From: Streptomyces sp. NBC_01463
GTDB taxonomy: Bacteria > Actinomycetota > Actinomycetes > Streptomycetales > Streptomycetaceae
DNA: 64,000 nt
NCBI GenBank assembly: GCA_036227345.1
Contig: CP109468.1
Span: 3,286,001-3,350,000, forward strand
Direction of reading: 5' to 3'
Shown here: positions 50,187 to 59,411 of the stretch, piece after piece
How positions within the stretch are numbered: the first letter of the stretch is position 1
How the letters are laid out: every line of letters starts with the position of its first letter
Translations under genes and position numbers: made by a program
The notes under the pieces: model-generated
The model's database searches: none
Seen by the model: the letters and a program-made list of their open reading frames with translations, nothing else
What the model was told of the DNA's origin: nothing

Positions 50187-51238
50187 TGCGTACGTACCTC
50201 CTGGTCGTCCCCCGTCCACCCGGGGCCCAGACGCAGTCTGCCCCAGGCGGTGTCGTCGAGGGCCACGAGGCGGTCGGCGCGGTCGCGGGAGGGCGGGTCG
50301 GTGAGGTCGCCGGGGACGGTGAGGACGGCGGCGGCCATCAGGTGGCCGTGCCGGGCCCGGTCGCGGACGGGCAGTCCGCGCAGGGTGGCGGAGAGGAACC
50401 CGGCGGCGAAGGCGTCGCCGGCTCCGACGGCGGCGACGACGTCGACCCGGAGGGCGGGGACGTCGGTGACCTCCTCGGCCTCTCCGGGGCGGAGCCCGGA
50501 GAAGACCGTCGCGCCCTCCGCGCCCCGCTTCACGACCAGCACCTCCGGCTCCGGCAGCGCCGCACGGATCGCCTCGGCTCCGACGATCCCCCAGGCCTCC
50601 TCCGCCTCGTCCTCCCCGACGAAGACCAGGTCAGCGCCGCGGGCCAGGTCCAGCAGGACCTCGGGGGACGCCTCGCCGTCCCGCCACAGGCCGGGGCGGT
50701 GGTTGACGTCGAAGGAGACGAACGGGCGGCCGGGGCGGGGGGCCGTCAGCTCGCGCAGGAGCGCGAGGCAGTCGGCGGAGAGTGCGGCGGTGATGCCGGA
50801 CAGGTGCAGGACCCGGCCGGCGGAGAGGGCCTCGTGCGGGACGTTCGACGGGGACATCGCGGAGGCGGCGGATCCGGCCCGGTAGTACGCCACCTCGTGG
50901 ACGTCGGTGCCGCGGTCCGTCGCCGTGCGGAAGTAGATGCCGGTGGGGCGGGCGGGGTCGCGCCGCACGGCGGAGGTGTCGACGCCGTACGCGGAGACCG
51001 TGTCGACGAGGTGGTCGCCGAAGCCGTCGGCCCCGACCCGGCTCACCCAGGCGGCCCGGTGTCCGGCCGCGGCGAGGGCGCAGGCCACGTTGGACTCGGC
51101 GCCGCCGATCCCGCGGCCGAAGGCCGGTACGTCGGCGAGGCGCCCGGGCTGCGAGGGCAGGAACGTCACCATGGACTCACCGAGGCACACGACCTCAGGG
51201 GTCGTGGCGGCGTCGGTCCTGGCCGGGGTTCCGGACAC
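50183..51238 (-). CDS. PfkB-family sugar kinase
   Basis: A 351-residue ribokinase/PfkB protein similar to 2-keto-3-deoxygluconate kinases: CLGESMVTFLPSQPGRLADVPAFGRGIGGAESNVACALA, SFDVNHRPGLW and VVAAVGAGDAFAAGFL with catalytic Asp in GAGDAF (all in pieces). It should phosphorylate a keto-deoxy sugar acid. GTG 51238 has GAGGAG upstream. It is the first gene of the minus-strand operon with IclR, RidA and GntP. The sugar-acid side of the module sits oddly with D-amino acids. Confidence 0.85.
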   Translation of the reverse strand: MSGTPARTDAATTPEVVCLGESMVTFLPSQPGRLADVPAFGRGIGGAESNVACALAAAGHRAAWVSRVGADGFGDHLVDTVSAYGVDTSAVRRDPARPTGIYFRTATDRGTDVHEVAYYRAGSAASAMSPSNVPHEALSAGRVLHLSGITAALSADCLALLRELTAPRPGRPFVSFDVNHRPGLWRDGEASPEVLLDLARGADLVFVGEDEAEEAWGIVGAEAIRAALPEPEVLVVKRGAEGATVFSGLRPGEAEEVTDVPALRVDVVAAVGAGDAFAAGFLSATLRGLPVRDRARHGHLMAAAVLTVPGDLTDPPSRDRADRLVALDDTAWGRLRLGPGWTGDDQEVRTQ

Positions 51239-51335
51239 TCGGGCTCCTCGTGATCGGGCGGGCGGCACCGGGTCTCACCATTGACCGGGCGTCGGCGAGG
51301 ATGTTAGACAGCCTTGAGCGATATACGCAATGGGT

Positions 51336-51352
51336 GTTGCATATGTTGCAAC
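51336..51352. promoter_or_regulatory. GTTGCA-N5-TGCAAC candidate IclR operator
   Basis: A 17-bp inverted repeat (GTTGCATATGTTGCAAC) lies in the 203-base divergent region between the PfkB operon (start 51238) and the PLP deaminase gene (start 51442). Its place suggests binding by the IclR protein. Confidence 0.55.
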
Positions 51353-51441
51353 GTAGGTGGGTGTACGGCGGCGCACGGCGGCGCACGACACCCACGAACT
51401 GAGCACGACGACTTACCGCAATCAAGCAAGAAGGAGCCCCC

Positions 51442-52740
51442 ATGGCTGCCGACCGCCTCGTGGCCGGACTGGCCGGACTGGCCGAAGAGCGGGTGGACCA
51501 CCGGTTCAAGGCGCTGCCGCCCGACGCGGAGGGGCTGACCGTCGGTGCCCTGGCCGCCGAGCGGCGCAACCTCTTCACCGGCGGCTTCACCACTCCGGTG
51601 CTCGCCCTGTCGGCCGAGTCCGTCGAGCACAACCTCGCCCTGCTGGAGACGTACGCACAGCGCCACGGCCTCGCGTTCGCCCCGCACGGCAAGACGTCGA
51701 TGTCCCCCCAGCTCTTCGCCCGCCAGCTGGAGCACGGCGCCTGGGGCATCACCGCCGCGGTCCCCCACCAGGTGCGGGTCTACCGGGCGTTCGGGATCCA
51801 GCGGATCTTCCTGGCCAACGAAGTCGTCGACGCGGCCTCGCTGCGCTGGCTCGCGGGCGAGCTGAACGCGGACCCCGGCTTCACCTTCGTCTGTTACGTC
51901 GACTCGGTGCGCGGCGTCGGGCTGATGGACGAGGCCCTGCGCGCGGCGGGCGCCACCCGCCCGGTCGACGTCGTCGTGGAGCTGGGCGCGGGCGAGGGAG
52001 CCCGCACGGGCGCGCGCACCGAGGCCGAGTGCGCGGCCGTCGCCGACGCGGTGGCCGCGACCGGGTCGCTGCGGCTGGTGGGCGTGGCCGGGTACGAGGG
52101 CGAGGTGCCGGAGGCCTCCGGGGAGCGGGTGCGGGACTGGCTGCGCCGGCTCGTCGCGCTGGCCGCGTCGTTCGACGCGGCGGGACGCTTCGGCGCGCTG
52201 GACGCCGGTGAGCACATCGTGATCAGTGCGGGCGGCAGCGCGTGGTTCGACGCGGTGGCGGACGTGTTCGCGGAGATCCCCGAACTCTCCTTCCCCGTGT
52301 GCAAGCTGCTCAGGTCGGGGGCGTACGTCTCGCACGACGACGGGCACTACCGCCACCTCACCCCCTTCAACCGCGTCCCCGAGGAGGGTGCGCTGCGGCC
52401 CGCCTTCCGGCTCTGGGCCCAGGTCGTCTCCCGCCCGTCCGCAGGGCAGGCCTTCCTGAACGCGGGCAAGCGGGACGCCGCCTACGACCTGGACCTGCCG
52501 CAGGCGCAGGTCGTGCGGTCCGGGCGCGACGGATCGGTGCGCGAGGCGTCGGGGGTCGAGATCACCGGACTGTCCGACCAGCACACGTGGGTGCGGACCG
52601 ACGAGGAGACCTCGGTCGAGGTCGGGGACTGGGTGGGGATGGGGCTCTCGCACCCCTGCACGAGCTTCGACAAGTGGCAGCTGATCCCGCTCGTGGAGGC
52701 GGACGGGACGGTCACGGACTACATCCGTACGTTCTTCTGA
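51442..52740 (+). CDS. PLP-dependent D-amino-acid deaminase
   Basis: A 432-residue fold-type III PLP enzyme of the D-serine dehydratase/D-threonine aldolase group. PLP Lys84 lies in APHGKTSMSPQLF. The C-terminal domain has GLSDQHTWV and LSHPCTSFDKW, with the His/Cys zinc pair. The likely reaction is removal of ammonia from D-serine-like amino acids through an enamine, which RidA can clear. AAGGAG precedes ATG 51442. It is followed 20 bases later by the deacylase, in one operon. Confidence 0.88.
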   Translation: MAADRLVAGLAGLAEERVDHRFKALPPDAEGLTVGALAAERRNLFTGGFTTPVLALSAESVEHNLALLETYAQRHGLAFAPHGKTSMSPQLFARQLEHGAWGITAAVPHQVRVYRAFGIQRIFLANEVVDAASLRWLAGELNADPGFTFVCYVDSVRGVGLMDEALRAAGATRPVDVVVELGAGEGARTGARTEAECAAVADAVAATGSLRLVGVAGYEGEVPEASGERVRDWLRRLVALAASFDAAGRFGALDAGEHIVISAGGSAWFDAVADVFAEIPELSFPVCKLLRSGAYVSHDDGHYRHLTPFNRVPEEGALRPAFRLWAQVVSRPSAGQAFLNAGKRDAAYDLDLPQAQVVRSGRDGSVREASGVEITGLSDQHTWVRTDEETSVEVGDWVGMGLSHPCTSFDKWQLIPLVEADGTVTDYIRTFF

Positions 52741-52760
52741 TCCCCTCGAAAGGCACCCCC

Positions 52761-54380
52761 ATGGACCTGGTCATCCGCGGCGCACGCGTCATCGACGGCA
52801 CCGCGAGCCCCTCGTACCGCGCCGATGTCGCCGTCCGCGACGGCCGTATCGCGGAGATCCACCCGGAGCACGCCCCGGGCCCCCGCCCCTCCGGCACCCG
52901 TGTCCTGGACGCCGACGGGCTCGCCCTGTCCCCCGGCTTCATCGACATGCACGCGCACAGCGACCTCACCCTGCTGCGCGACCCCGACCACAGCGCGAAG
53001 GCCGCCCAGGGCGTCACCCTCGAAGTCCTCGGCCAGGACGGTCTGTCGTACGCGCCCGTCGACGACCGCACTCTCGCGGAGGTACGCCGTTCCATCGCCG
53101 GCTGGAACGGCGACGGCGGCGACATCGACTTCGACTGGCGCACCGTCGGCGGCTACCTGGACCGGCTCGACCGCAACTTCGGCGGCCGGGGCATCGCCGT
53201 CAACGCCGCCTACCTCATCCCGCAGGGCACCGTCCGGATGTACGCGGTCGGCTGGGACGACCGGCCCGCCACCGACGCCGAGCTGACCCGGATGAAGGAA
53301 CTCGTCGCCCAGGGCATGGCCGAGGGCGCCGTCGGCATGTCATCGGGCCTCACCTACACACCGGGCATGTACGCGGACGACGCCGAACTGACCGTCCTGT
53401 GCCGGGTGGTGGCCGAGCACGGCGGCTACTACTGCCCGCACCACCGCTCGTACGGCGCCGGGGCGCTGGAGGCGTACGAGGAGATGGTGCGGCTCACCCA
53501 CACCGCGGGCTGCGCCCTCCATCTCGCCCACGCCACCATGAACTTCGGCGTGAACGAGGGCCGGGCCCCGGAGCTGCTGGACCTCCTCGACCGCGCGCTC
53601 GGCTCGGGCGCCGACATCACGCTCGACACCTATCCGTACACCCCCGGCTGCACGACCCTGGTCGCGATGCTGCCCAGCTGGGCGAGCGAGGGCGGGCCCG
53701 CCTCCATCCTGACGCGCCTGGCCGACGACGCGACAGCCGCGCGGATCCGGCACGACATGGAGGTCGTGGGATCGGACGGCTGCCACGGAGTGCCGATCGA
53801 GTGGGACAAGATCGAGATCTCGGGCGTCGGCGACCCCGCGCTCGCCGGCCATGTCGGCCGGACGGTGGCCGAATCGGCCCGGCTGCGCGACGAGGAGCCC
53901 TGGGTGACCGCGCGGCGGCTGCTCGTGGACGACCGGCTCGGGACGACGATCCTGCAGCACGTGGGCCACGAGGGGAACGTCCGGCAGATCATGCGCCACC
54001 GCGTCCACACCGGCGGCAGCGACGGCATCCTCCAGGGCGACAAGCCGCACCCGCGCGCGTACGGCACGTTCCCGCAGTACCTGGGCCGGTACGTCCGCGA
54101 GCTGGGCATCCTCTCCCTGGAGGAGTGCGTCGCCCACCTCACCTCGCGCCCTGCGGCCCGGCTGCGGCTGCCCGACCGCGGGTACGTGCGCAAGGGCTAC
54201 CGCGCCGACCTGGTGCTCTTCGACCCGGCGACGGTGGCGGCGGGCTCGACGTTCGACGAGCCGCGCACCCTGCCGGTGGGCATTCCGCACGTGTTGATCG
54301 ACGGCCGTTTCGTCATCGAGGACGGCAAGCGGACACAGGTGCTGGCGGGACGCTCGGTCCGGTCCGCGCCGCGGCCGTAG
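52761..54380 (+). CDS. N-acyl-D-amino-acid deacylase
   Basis: A 539-residue amidohydrolase of the D-aminoacylase family. Metal-binding MHAHSD (His64, His66), SSGLTYTPGMYA, HLAHATMNFG, LDTYPYTPG and the Asp-containing TGGSDGILQGDKPHPRAYGTFPQYL (in pieces) are present. In place of the usual bridging-Cys motif GNCG it has LEVLGQDG, so the metal site probably differs from the Alcaligenes enzyme. It frees D-amino acids from N-acyl forms and supplies the PLP deaminase upstream. Confidence 0.88.
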   Translation: MDLVIRGARVIDGTASPSYRADVAVRDGRIAEIHPEHAPGPRPSGTRVLDADGLALSPGFIDMHAHSDLTLLRDPDHSAKAAQGVTLEVLGQDGLSYAPVDDRTLAEVRRSIAGWNGDGGDIDFDWRTVGGYLDRLDRNFGGRGIAVNAAYLIPQGTVRMYAVGWDDRPATDAELTRMKELVAQGMAEGAVGMSSGLTYTPGMYADDAELTVLCRVVAEHGGYYCPHHRSYGAGALEAYEEMVRLTHTAGCALHLAHATMNFGVNEGRAPELLDLLDRALGSGADITLDTYPYTPGCTTLVAMLPSWASEGGPASILTRLADDATAARIRHDMEVVGSDGCHGVPIEWDKIEISGVGDPALAGHVGRTVAESARLRDEEPWVTARRLLVDDRLGTTILQHVGHEGNVRQIMRHRVHTGGSDGILQGDKPHPRAYGTFPQYLGRYVRELGILSLEECVAHLTSRPAARLRLPDRGYVRKGYRADLVLFDPATVAAGSTFDEPRTLPVGIPHVLIDGRFVIEDGKRTQVLAGRSVRSAPRP

Positions 54381-54394
54381 CGGCACGCACGGAA

Positions 54395-54430
54395 GAAGGG
54401 GCCGGACGCGCTTGCGCGTCCGGCCCCTTC
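54395..54430 (+). terminator. strong hairpin terminator
   Basis: A perfect 16-bp stem (54395-54410 with 54415-54430, GAAGGGGCCGGACGCG arm) and CTTG loop lie 14 bases after the deacylase stop. It also faces the small hydrophobic gene at 54453. Confidence 0.85.
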
Positions 54431-54452
54431 TCCGTTGTTCACCGGCTTCGGA

Positions 54453-54620
54453 CTACCAGCGGTACCACCGGCCACGTCCGGCGCCCGTGCCGGGCCGGAC
54501 AAGGAATCCGACCAGCCACACCGCGAGAACGATGGCGGCTATCCACCAGAGCAGATTGACAGCGAACCCGGCGCCGAAAAGGACCAGGACCAGCAGAAGA
54601 ACGAGAAGCAGGGGAACCAT
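54453..54620 (-). CDS. small hydrophobic membrane protein
   Basis: A 55-residue protein made almost wholly of two hydrophobic segments (MVPLLLVLLLVLVLFGAGFA and WWIAAIVLAVWLVGFLV) with an Arg-rich tail. It resembles the small hydrophobic proteins (DUF6131-like) found in many Streptomyces. GGAGG lies about nine bases before ATG 54620. The role is unknown; stress-linked membrane function is a guess only. Confidence 0.7.
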   Translation of the reverse strand: MVPLLLVLLLVLVLFGAGFAVNLLWWIAAIVLAVWLVGFLVRPGTGAGRGRWYRW

Positions 54621-54806
54621 GATTATCAACCTCCGAAAAGGCGAGTTCCCCCGTCCTGGGGTTTCACACCGGCTGCCGTGCGGCGATCTCCCGCCGGTCC
54701 GTCCGGGCCCCGGTATCGGGTCGGTCATCGGCCTGGTCCGGAGCCGGTCCGCCCCCAGGTCCGGGCGCCACTGTTTCCCGCGCCCCATCCCGGGCAACCG
54801 GGGGAA

Positions 54807-55649
54807 ATGAATATATCGGCGACAGCCAGGGAAAGTCACGGAAAGGCAAGACGCGCGGGAAACAGTTCCGCCGTCGAAATGGCCGGCCGCGCCGGATTCG
54901 TGGCCCGCGGAGTGATCTACATCCTGGTGGGCCTTCTCGCCCTGCGCATCGCGTTCTCCGACGGCGGCGGCAAACAGGCCGACCGCGGCGGCGCCCTTTC
55001 CGAGATATCCCAGAAGCCCTTCGGATCCGTGCTGCTGTGGATCCTCGGCATCGCACTGGTCGGCATGGCCCTGTGGCGTCTGTCCGAGGCGGCGTTCGGA
55101 GCCGCGGGCCCCGACGGGGAGAAGGCGACCAAGCGGCTCGCCTCCGCGGGACGCGCCGTGTTCTACGGCTTCGTCGCCTACTCCGTCCTGATGTTCGCGG
55201 CGGGCGACAAGGGCAGCGGCAGCGGCAAGAGCGACGCGCAGTCGCAGGACACCACGGCGAAGGTGCTGGACCTGCCGGGCGGCCGCTGGATCGTCGGCGT
55301 GGCAGGCGTCGCCGTGGCCGGCATCGGCCTCTACATCGCCGCCAGGGCGGCGATGCGCAAGTTCCACAAGCGCCTGCGTCTGGACGACATGTCCCGCACC
55401 ACGCGACGCGGCGTGGACATCGTCGGCGTCTTCGGCGGTGTCTCCCGAGGCGTCGTCTTCGCGGTCGCGGGCGGCTTCGCCGTCTCCGCCGCGGTGAAGG
55501 CCCGCTCCGGCGAGGCCAAGGGCATGGACGACACCCTGCGCTCGTTCGCCTCGACCCCGGCGGGCCCCTGGCTGCTGGCCGTGATCGCCGTGGGCCTGAT
55601 GGCTTTCGGCCTGTTCTCGTTCGCCAACGCCAAGTGGCGCAAGATCTGA
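54807..55649 (+). CDS. DUF1206 membrane protein
   Basis: A 280-residue protein with three copies of the DUF1206 unit, each two membrane helices: AGRAGFVARGVIYILVGLLALRIAF...LGIALVGMALWRLSEAAFG, then AGRAVFYGFVAYSVLMFAAG...VGVAGVAVAGIGLYIAARA, then FGGVSRGVVFAVAGGFAV...VIAVGLMAFGLFSFANA (shown in parts). The function is unknown. ATG 54807 has only GGGGG very close upstream. A strong hairpin follows the stop. Confidence 0.85.
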   Translation: MNISATARESHGKARRAGNSSAVEMAGRAGFVARGVIYILVGLLALRIAFSDGGGKQADRGGALSEISQKPFGSVLLWILGIALVGMALWRLSEAAFGAAGPDGEKATKRLASAGRAVFYGFVAYSVLMFAAGDKGSGSGKSDAQSQDTTAKVLDLPGGRWIVGVAGVAVAGIGLYIAARAAMRKFHKRLRLDDMSRTTRRGVDIVGVFGGVSRGVVFAVAGGFAVSAAVKARSGEAKGMDDTLRSFASTPAGPWLLAVIAVGLMAFGLFSFANAKWRKI

Positions 55650-55653
55650 CATC

Positions 55654-55714
55654 GCATGGGCAGGCGAGTGGGGGCGAGGCGGAAAACCGCCTGCCCCCAC
55701 TCGCCTGCCCATGC
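55654..55714. terminator. very strong bidirectional terminator
   Basis: A perfect 22-bp stem (55654-55675 with 55693-55714) encloses a second hairpin (AGGCGG AAAA CCGCCT at 677-692). It separates the convergent DUF1206 and protease genes. Confidence 0.88.
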
Positions 55715-55725
55715 GCTCCCGGACG

Positions 55726-56625
55726 TCAGGGCTTGGGCAGCGTGCACCCCTGACGGTTCAGGTCGAAGACGTTGCCCGCGCCGATGCACGGCACAATGCC
55801 GTAGGTCTCCTGGGCGTAGTTGATGCCCTGCCGGACCGTCACCTCACCGCTCTCGTCGACCTCGCACGGGTTGTTGTCCGTGCACTCCTGCCCGTCCTCG
55901 TTACCGGTGTTGTTGACGGCGACGACCTTGCCGGTCGCGTTGTCGACCACCGGGGAGCCGGACGTACCGCCGATGGTCTGGCAGGCGGAGGTGTAGCGGA
56001 CCGAGTCCTTCCAGGTCCACTCCCCCTCCTTGAGGCGGTAGACGAACCCGTCGACGTTGCAGCTGTACGTGCGCTTCCAGTACCCGGACACGACGGTGAT
56101 CGCGGTGCCCTGTACGGGGTGCGCGGTGTTGAGCTCCAGCGCCTTGATGCCGTAGCTGCTCTCGATCTGCGCGTACGTGGAGGTGAGCTGGTACACCGAT
56201 ATGTCGGTGTCCGTCATCGTGCCGTACGCGATCTTGCTCGCCCGGAGCGTGCCGACGCCGCTGCCCGCGGAGTTCAGCAGGGTGAAGGTACGGGTGGAGG
56301 GCTGGTCGCGCACGACCTCGCCGGGGCCCGGGAATCCGGACTCCATGCAGTGCCCGTTGGACAGGACGAGCGCGGGATCGCCCGGCTGGGAGCTGGGCGT
56401 ACGGACGACCGATCCCGAGCAGTTGCTGAGCGCGACCGTGCCGGCGAAGCCGATGGCCTTGGGCCGGACCTTCGCCGCGGCCGTGGCCGCGGTGTGGCTG
56501 GATGACGCTGCCGCCTTGACCGTGCTGGGCGCTGTCGCGTCGTGGCTTGTGACCGCGAACGCGGGCGCGGTGCCGGCTCCGAGGAGCAGCACCGCGAAGA
56601 GCGCACCGACGAGAGGCTTTTTCAT
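55726..56625 (-). CDS. secreted trypsin-like serine protease
   Basis: A 299-residue secreted protease. A signal peptide (MKKPLVGALFAVLLLGAGTA, cut after AFA) precedes a trypsin-fold domain with catalytic His in LSNGHCM, Asp in TMTDTDISVYQL and Ser in IGGTSGSPVV. Cys residues pair in the C-terminal part. It resembles a group of V8/glutamyl-type Streptomyces proteases. No pro-domain is obvious. ATG 56625 follows AGAGGGG. Confidence 0.88.
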   Translation of the reverse strand: MKKPLVGALFAVLLLGAGTAPAFAVTSHDATAPSTVKAAASSSHTAATAAAKVRPKAIGFAGTVALSNCSGSVVRTPSSQPGDPALVLSNGHCMESGFPGPGEVVRDQPSTRTFTLLNSAGSGVGTLRASKIAYGTMTDTDISVYQLTSTYAQIESSYGIKALELNTAHPVQGTAITVVSGYWKRTYSCNVDGFVYRLKEGEWTWKDSVRYTSACQTIGGTSGSPVVDNATGKVVAVNNTGNEDGQECTDNNPCEVDESGEVTVRQGINYAQETYGIVPCIGAGNVFDLNRQGCTLPKP

Positions 56626-56740
56626 GTGGGGGTCCCCTCTAGTGACCTGTGCAGAGCGCGTGGGGGCTCTGCGACCGAAGTTCTTCCGGTTTTGACATGC
56701 GCATGGTGGCGCACTGAGGGGAACCCCACAAGGGGCGAAT

Positions 56741-57598
56741 TCAGGTCAGCGGGGCACCGAAGCGGGCCAGGCAGTGCCAGACCCGCTTCAGGGACTGGAG
56801 GTCATGGCGGCCCGTACGGGCGGCGTCCCCGATGATCCGCGGGTCGAGGAACCCGTCCTCGGCGATCGCGGCCCCCAGGACGACGAACTCCTCGCCCCGG
56901 TAGTCGCCGTGCCGGCGGAGCTCCTCGACGGACAGCCGGAACCCGCCGTGCCACTCGGTACGGAGGGGCAGGGCGCGGGCCCCCTCCTCCACCGCGGTGC
57001 CCCGGTAGCACGGGTCGAGGACGAGGGCCTCGATGTGCCGGTCCAGCAGCACCGGGCCATGGATCTGGGCCTCGATGTAGTCGTCCAGCGCGTCCCGGTC
57101 GTCGGCCTCGGCCAGCTCGATCAGCCGCATGCCGGACGCGACACCGAAGTCCTCCGGTTCGGCGGCGCTGTCCGGGTAGCAGAAGGTGGCGCGCGGCAGG
57201 GCGTCCGCGGTGAGCCGGAAGTGCGCCGAACCGAATCTGGGGGCCGCCCCGACGGGCGACCGCCGGAAGTCCAGCGCCCCGTACACCGGGCGCTGGTCGG
57301 CCGGCGCCCCGTCGTAGGCACCGTCGAAGATCCGGCTCTCCCAGCGCCACCGGTCCCCGCCGGGGTGGGCCGTGAGGCCGCCGTTGCTGGTGCCCGTCAC
57401 GAACTGCGAGTGGTAGACGCCGTCCCGCGCCAGGGCCGCCAGGACCGGCCGGCCCGCAGTCTCGCGGTCGGGGTGGAGGTTCAGGGTCAGCCGCAGCGAG
57501 GGGTCGAGCGGCCGCCCCGAGGAGAGGGACTCGACGTGGGCCAGGGCGCGGTCCCGGGCCGGGACCGCGATCGGCGGGGCCGGGGCGGGGTGTCGCAT
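56741..57598 (-). CDS. DUF3626 family protein
   Basis: A 285-residue protein with the DUF3626 pattern: LTLNLHPDR, LARDGVYHSQFVTGTSNGGLTAHPGGDRWRWESRIFDGAYDG and YGALDFRRSPVGAAPRFGSAHFRL (in pieces), then RTEWHGGFRLSVEELRRHGDYRGEE. The fold suggests an ADP-ribosyltransferase- or peptidase-like core, but its role is unknown. ATG 57598 overlaps the methyltransferase stop by one base, so the two are coupled. Confidence 0.8.
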   Translation of the reverse strand: MRHPAPAPPIAVPARDRALAHVESLSSGRPLDPSLRLTLNLHPDRETAGRPVLAALARDGVYHSQFVTGTSNGGLTAHPGGDRWRWESRIFDGAYDGAPADQRPVYGALDFRRSPVGAAPRFGSAHFRLTADALPRATFCYPDSAAEPEDFGVASGMRLIELAEADDRDALDDYIEAQIHGPVLLDRHIEALVLDPCYRGTAVEEGARALPLRTEWHGGFRLSVEELRRHGDYRGEEFVVLGAAIAEDGFLDPRIIGDAARTGRHDLQSLKRVWHCLARFGAPLT

Positions 57599-58272
57599 CA
57601 GAGGTCCGCCGTCCGGTCCCGGTCTGCCCGTTCCGCTTTCAGCACGTCGTAGCCGACGAAGTCGAACATCGTCTGCCCCGGGGCGAGTTCGCCCGGCTCG
57701 ACGGTGAGGCGGTGGGCGCCGACACCGAAGCCGGCGTCCGGCGCGGACAGCCACAGACGCTCGAAGCCGCGCTCCTCGAACCAGTCGCAGACCACCGGCA
57801 CCCGGTCGGGTGCGTGGCGGTTGCGGGTCCAGACGACGGTTCCGCCCCGCGCGCACAGCCGGGTGCAGGTGTCGATCGTGCGCTTGATGTCGGCGTCCAC
57901 GATGTTGCCGAACACCCCGCAGACCAGAACGAGATCGGCGGGCGCCGGGCCGAGGTAGTGGTCGGTGAGCGAGGCGTCGCCCGTCACCACCTCCACGCCC
58001 GTCAGACCGGCCGAGCGGGCCAGCTCCGCCGCGAACGCGGTGTTCCCCGGGTCGAGTTCGACGAGCCGGGCCCGTACGTCGTCGCGCCGGGGGTGGTCCG
58101 CCAGCACCCCGATGAGGTCGCGGCCCTGCCCGGCGCAGACGCTGATCACCTTCAGCGGGCCGGGCGGTGCGGTGTCCAGGGCGTCCCGGATGCGGTCCTC
58201 GACGGTCCGCAGCCGCTGCGCCATCCAGGAGTCGGGAAGATCGTATGCGTCGTGCCAGGCCTGCCAGTCCAT
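57598..58272 (-). CDS. class I SAM-dependent methyltransferase
   Basis: A 224-residue methyltransferase. Motif I is VISVCAGQGRDLIGVLA, then VRARLVELDPGN, TGDASLTDHYLG, DLVLVCGVFGNI and TVVWTRNRHAPD. The substrate is unknown. The gene is coupled to the DUF3626 gene, so the two may act on the same target. Divergent from the N-acetyltransferase gene. Confidence 0.85.
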   Translation of the reverse strand: MDWQAWHDAYDLPDSWMAQRLRTVEDRIRDALDTAPPGPLKVISVCAGQGRDLIGVLADHPRRDDVRARLVELDPGNTAFAAELARSAGLTGVEVVTGDASLTDHYLGPAPADLVLVCGVFGNIVDADIKRTIDTCTRLCARGGTVVWTRNRHAPDRVPVVCDWFEERGFERLWLSAPDAGFGVGAHRLTVEPGELAPGQTMFDFVGYDVLKAERADRDRTADL

Positions 58273-58349
58273 GGCCGGGACCTTACGGCCGAGGCACCCG
58301 GCACGTCATTCCGTTTCCGCCCGGACCACCGGCTGCGTACCGTCTGAGG

Positions 58350-59183
58350 ATGACTTCCGACCGTGCGCACGCGCTCGACCTCGACGCCTATCTCGCCCGC
58401 ATCGGCTGGAGCGGGGAGCGCCGGCCCACCGCGGCCGTGCTGCGCTCCGTGCACCGGGCGCACGCGCTGGGCATCCCGTTCGAGAACCTGGACCCCGTCC
58501 TCGGCAGGGTGCCCTCGCTCGCGCTCGCCGATCTGGAGGCGAAGCTCGTACGGAGTGAGCGCGGCGGCTACTGCTACGAGCACAACACGCTGCTCGCCGC
58601 CGCGCTGCGGGCCCTCGGCTTCGACGTCACGCTGCTGGCCGCCCGGGTCGTGCTGGGCGCCGGCCCCGGGGACATCCGGCCGCGCACGCACATGCTGATG
58701 CGCGTCGGGGTGCCGGGCGAGCCGGTGCCGTATCTCGCCGATGTCGGCTTCGGGGCCGCGGGCTCGCTGCTGGAGCCCCTTCCGCTGCTCGCGGGCGAGG
58801 AACTGCACGACACCCCGCGCCACCACCGGCTCGTCCACATCCCGCACGGCGGGCCGCTGGAGATGTGGGAGCTGGGGACCGATACGGGCGACGGGGCGTG
58901 GCAGGCGCAGTACGCCTTCACCCTGGAGCCGTACGAGGCGCCCGATTTCGAGGTCATCAACTGGCACATCGCGACGAACCCCCGCTCCCCGTTCGCGCAC
59001 CGCCTGTACGTCCAGCGCACCACGCCGGACGCCCATCTCTCGCTGACCGGCCGCACGCTCGTGGTGACGGGCGCCGACGGCGGCCGGGAGGAGCGGCAGC
59101 TGGCGGACGCCGCCGAGGCGGAGCGCGTCCTGGCGGACACGTTCGCGATCCGGCTGCCGGAGGGTGCCCGGCTGCCCGAGTGA
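58350..59183 (+). CDS. arylamine N-acetyltransferase
   Basis: A 277-residue NAT with the full catalytic triad: Cys75 in RGGYCYEHN, His114 in RTHMLMRV and Asp131 in LADVGFG. It transfers acetyl from acetyl-CoA to arylamines or hydrazines through a Cys intermediate. Length and N-terminal FENLDP motif are typical. TGAGG lies very close before ATG 58350, so the start is probable rather than certain. No obvious natural-product genes lie nearby. Confidence 0.92.
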   Translation: MTSDRAHALDLDAYLARIGWSGERRPTAAVLRSVHRAHALGIPFENLDPVLGRVPSLALADLEAKLVRSERGGYCYEHNTLLAAALRALGFDVTLLAARVVLGAGPGDIRPRTHMLMRVGVPGEPVPYLADVGFGAAGSLLEPLPLLAGEELHDTPRHHRLVHIPHGGPLEMWELGTDTGDGAWQAQYAFTLEPYEAPDFEVINWHIATNPRSPFAHRLYVQRTTPDAHLSLTGRTLVVTGADGGREERQLADAAEAERVLADTFAIRLPEGARLPE

Positions 59184-59411
59184 CCCGGTGGGGCACGGCA
59201 CGCCGTGTCGCATCTCACCCGTCCCGGTCCGTCACGTCCCTGTTCCACCCCATTCCAAGCCCCGCCCCGTCCCGCGCCCGGGGTTCCCACGGCGCGGGGG
59301 CGGTGGGCGCATGCCGATGGAAGCCGGGGCGGGCCGGCCGGGAGACCCGGGTGGGCGAATGGCCGGGGAAAGGCCGGGCGGCCCGCGAAACACAGTCGTA
59401 AGCTCGCAGAC

